A model generated the notes under the pieces. It did not search any database. It saw only the letters and a program-made list of their open reading frames with translations, and was not told the origin of the DNA. 64,000 nucleotides of DNA from Bradyrhizobium erythrophlei (GTDB lineage: Bacteria > Pseudomonadota > Alphaproteobacteria > Rhizobiales > Xanthobacteraceae): positions 4,205,501 to 4,269,500 of the forward strand of contig FSRD01000001.1 of the NCBI GenBank assembly GCA_900129675.1, written 5' to 3'. The first letter of the stretch is position 1; every line of letters begins with the position of its first letter. This document shows, piece by piece, positions 63,977 to 64,000 of this stretch. A program made the position numbers and the translations under genes.

Positions 63977-64000
63977 ATGCGTATATTACACTTTACTGAA
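63977..64000 (+). CDS. Start of a further gene, probably a glycosyltransferase
   Basis: ATG 63977 is preceded by GGGGGAG and reads MRILHFTE to the window edge. This start is typical for GT4 enzymes that follow in EPS operons, but only eight codons are visible. Confidence 0.4.

Noticed and set aside
1..64000. tRNA or rRNA genes as integration sites
   Set aside because: No cloverleaf-like or rRNA sequence was noticed by eye; a covariance-model search was not possible here.

Overview
The window looks like a chromosomal accessory region of a GC-rich alphaproteobacterium of the Bradyrhizobium/Rhodopseudomonas (Nitrobacteraceae) type. The reasons are the high-GC codon use, an amino acid:[carrier-protein] ligase gene of the kind first described in Bradyrhizobium, a rhizobial-style exopolysaccharide (EPS) locus, and many IS66, IS200, IS3 and IS5 family sequences. 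The taxon is an inference; no rRNA or other marker gene is present.

Region 1 (1-12900) is a specialised-metabolism locus. A fatty-acyl-CoA/AMP ligase and an acyl carrier protein run leftward. A rightward operon encodes an acyl-CoA dehydrogenase-like flavoprotein, an amino acid:[carrier-protein] ligase, O-acylhomoserine sulfhydrylase, homoserine O-acyltransferase and a cytochrome P450. A leftward acyltransferase follows, then an aminotransferase/acetolactate-synthase-like pair. The divergent control region between the carrier protein and the dehydrogenase is duplicated at 9950-10285, in front of the aminotransferase.

Region 2 (13080-17160) is decayed EPS DNA: a truncated copy of the coiled-coil gene found further right, a broken leftward operon (polysaccharide deacetylase, ATP-grasp protein, FAD oxidoreductase), a glycosyltransferase stub and an intact VanZ-like gene. 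Region 3 (17560-22140) is an operon for an exported coiled-coil protein with an in-frame 159-bp tandem array, a TAXI-type binding protein and a VasI-like secreted protein.

Region 4 (22490-33900) is the first EPS block: galE, a three-domain fusion (acetoacetyl-CoA-synthetase-like, carrier protein, GNAT), UDP-glucuronate decarboxylase, a polysaccharide export protein, a polyprenyl-phosphate glycosyl-1-phosphate transferase and a chain-length protein. Region 5 (33800-49000) is a nest of mobile elements. Three large serine recombinase loci (A, B, C), each preceded by a DUF5372-like gene, are inserted into or beside each other. B splits recombinase A. An IS200-type element carrying a group II intron splits recombinase C. 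A complete IS66 element with an 8-bp target duplication sits at the stop codon of C.

Region 6 (49000-64000) is the second EPS block: a FemAB/CelD-like acyltransferase, an O-antigen polymerase/ligase-like membrane protein, a mosaic of gene scraps, a methyltransferase, remnants of a type I secretion system and a second deacetylase, a secreted polysaccharide lyase, glycosyltransferases, a nucleotide-sugar dehydrogenase and an asparagine-synthetase-like amidotransferase. Together regions 4 and 6 could make nucleotide sugars (UDP-Gal, UDP-Xyl and an uronate), start the repeat on a lipid carrier, extend, polymerise, export and trim it. No flippase gene is recognisable in the window.
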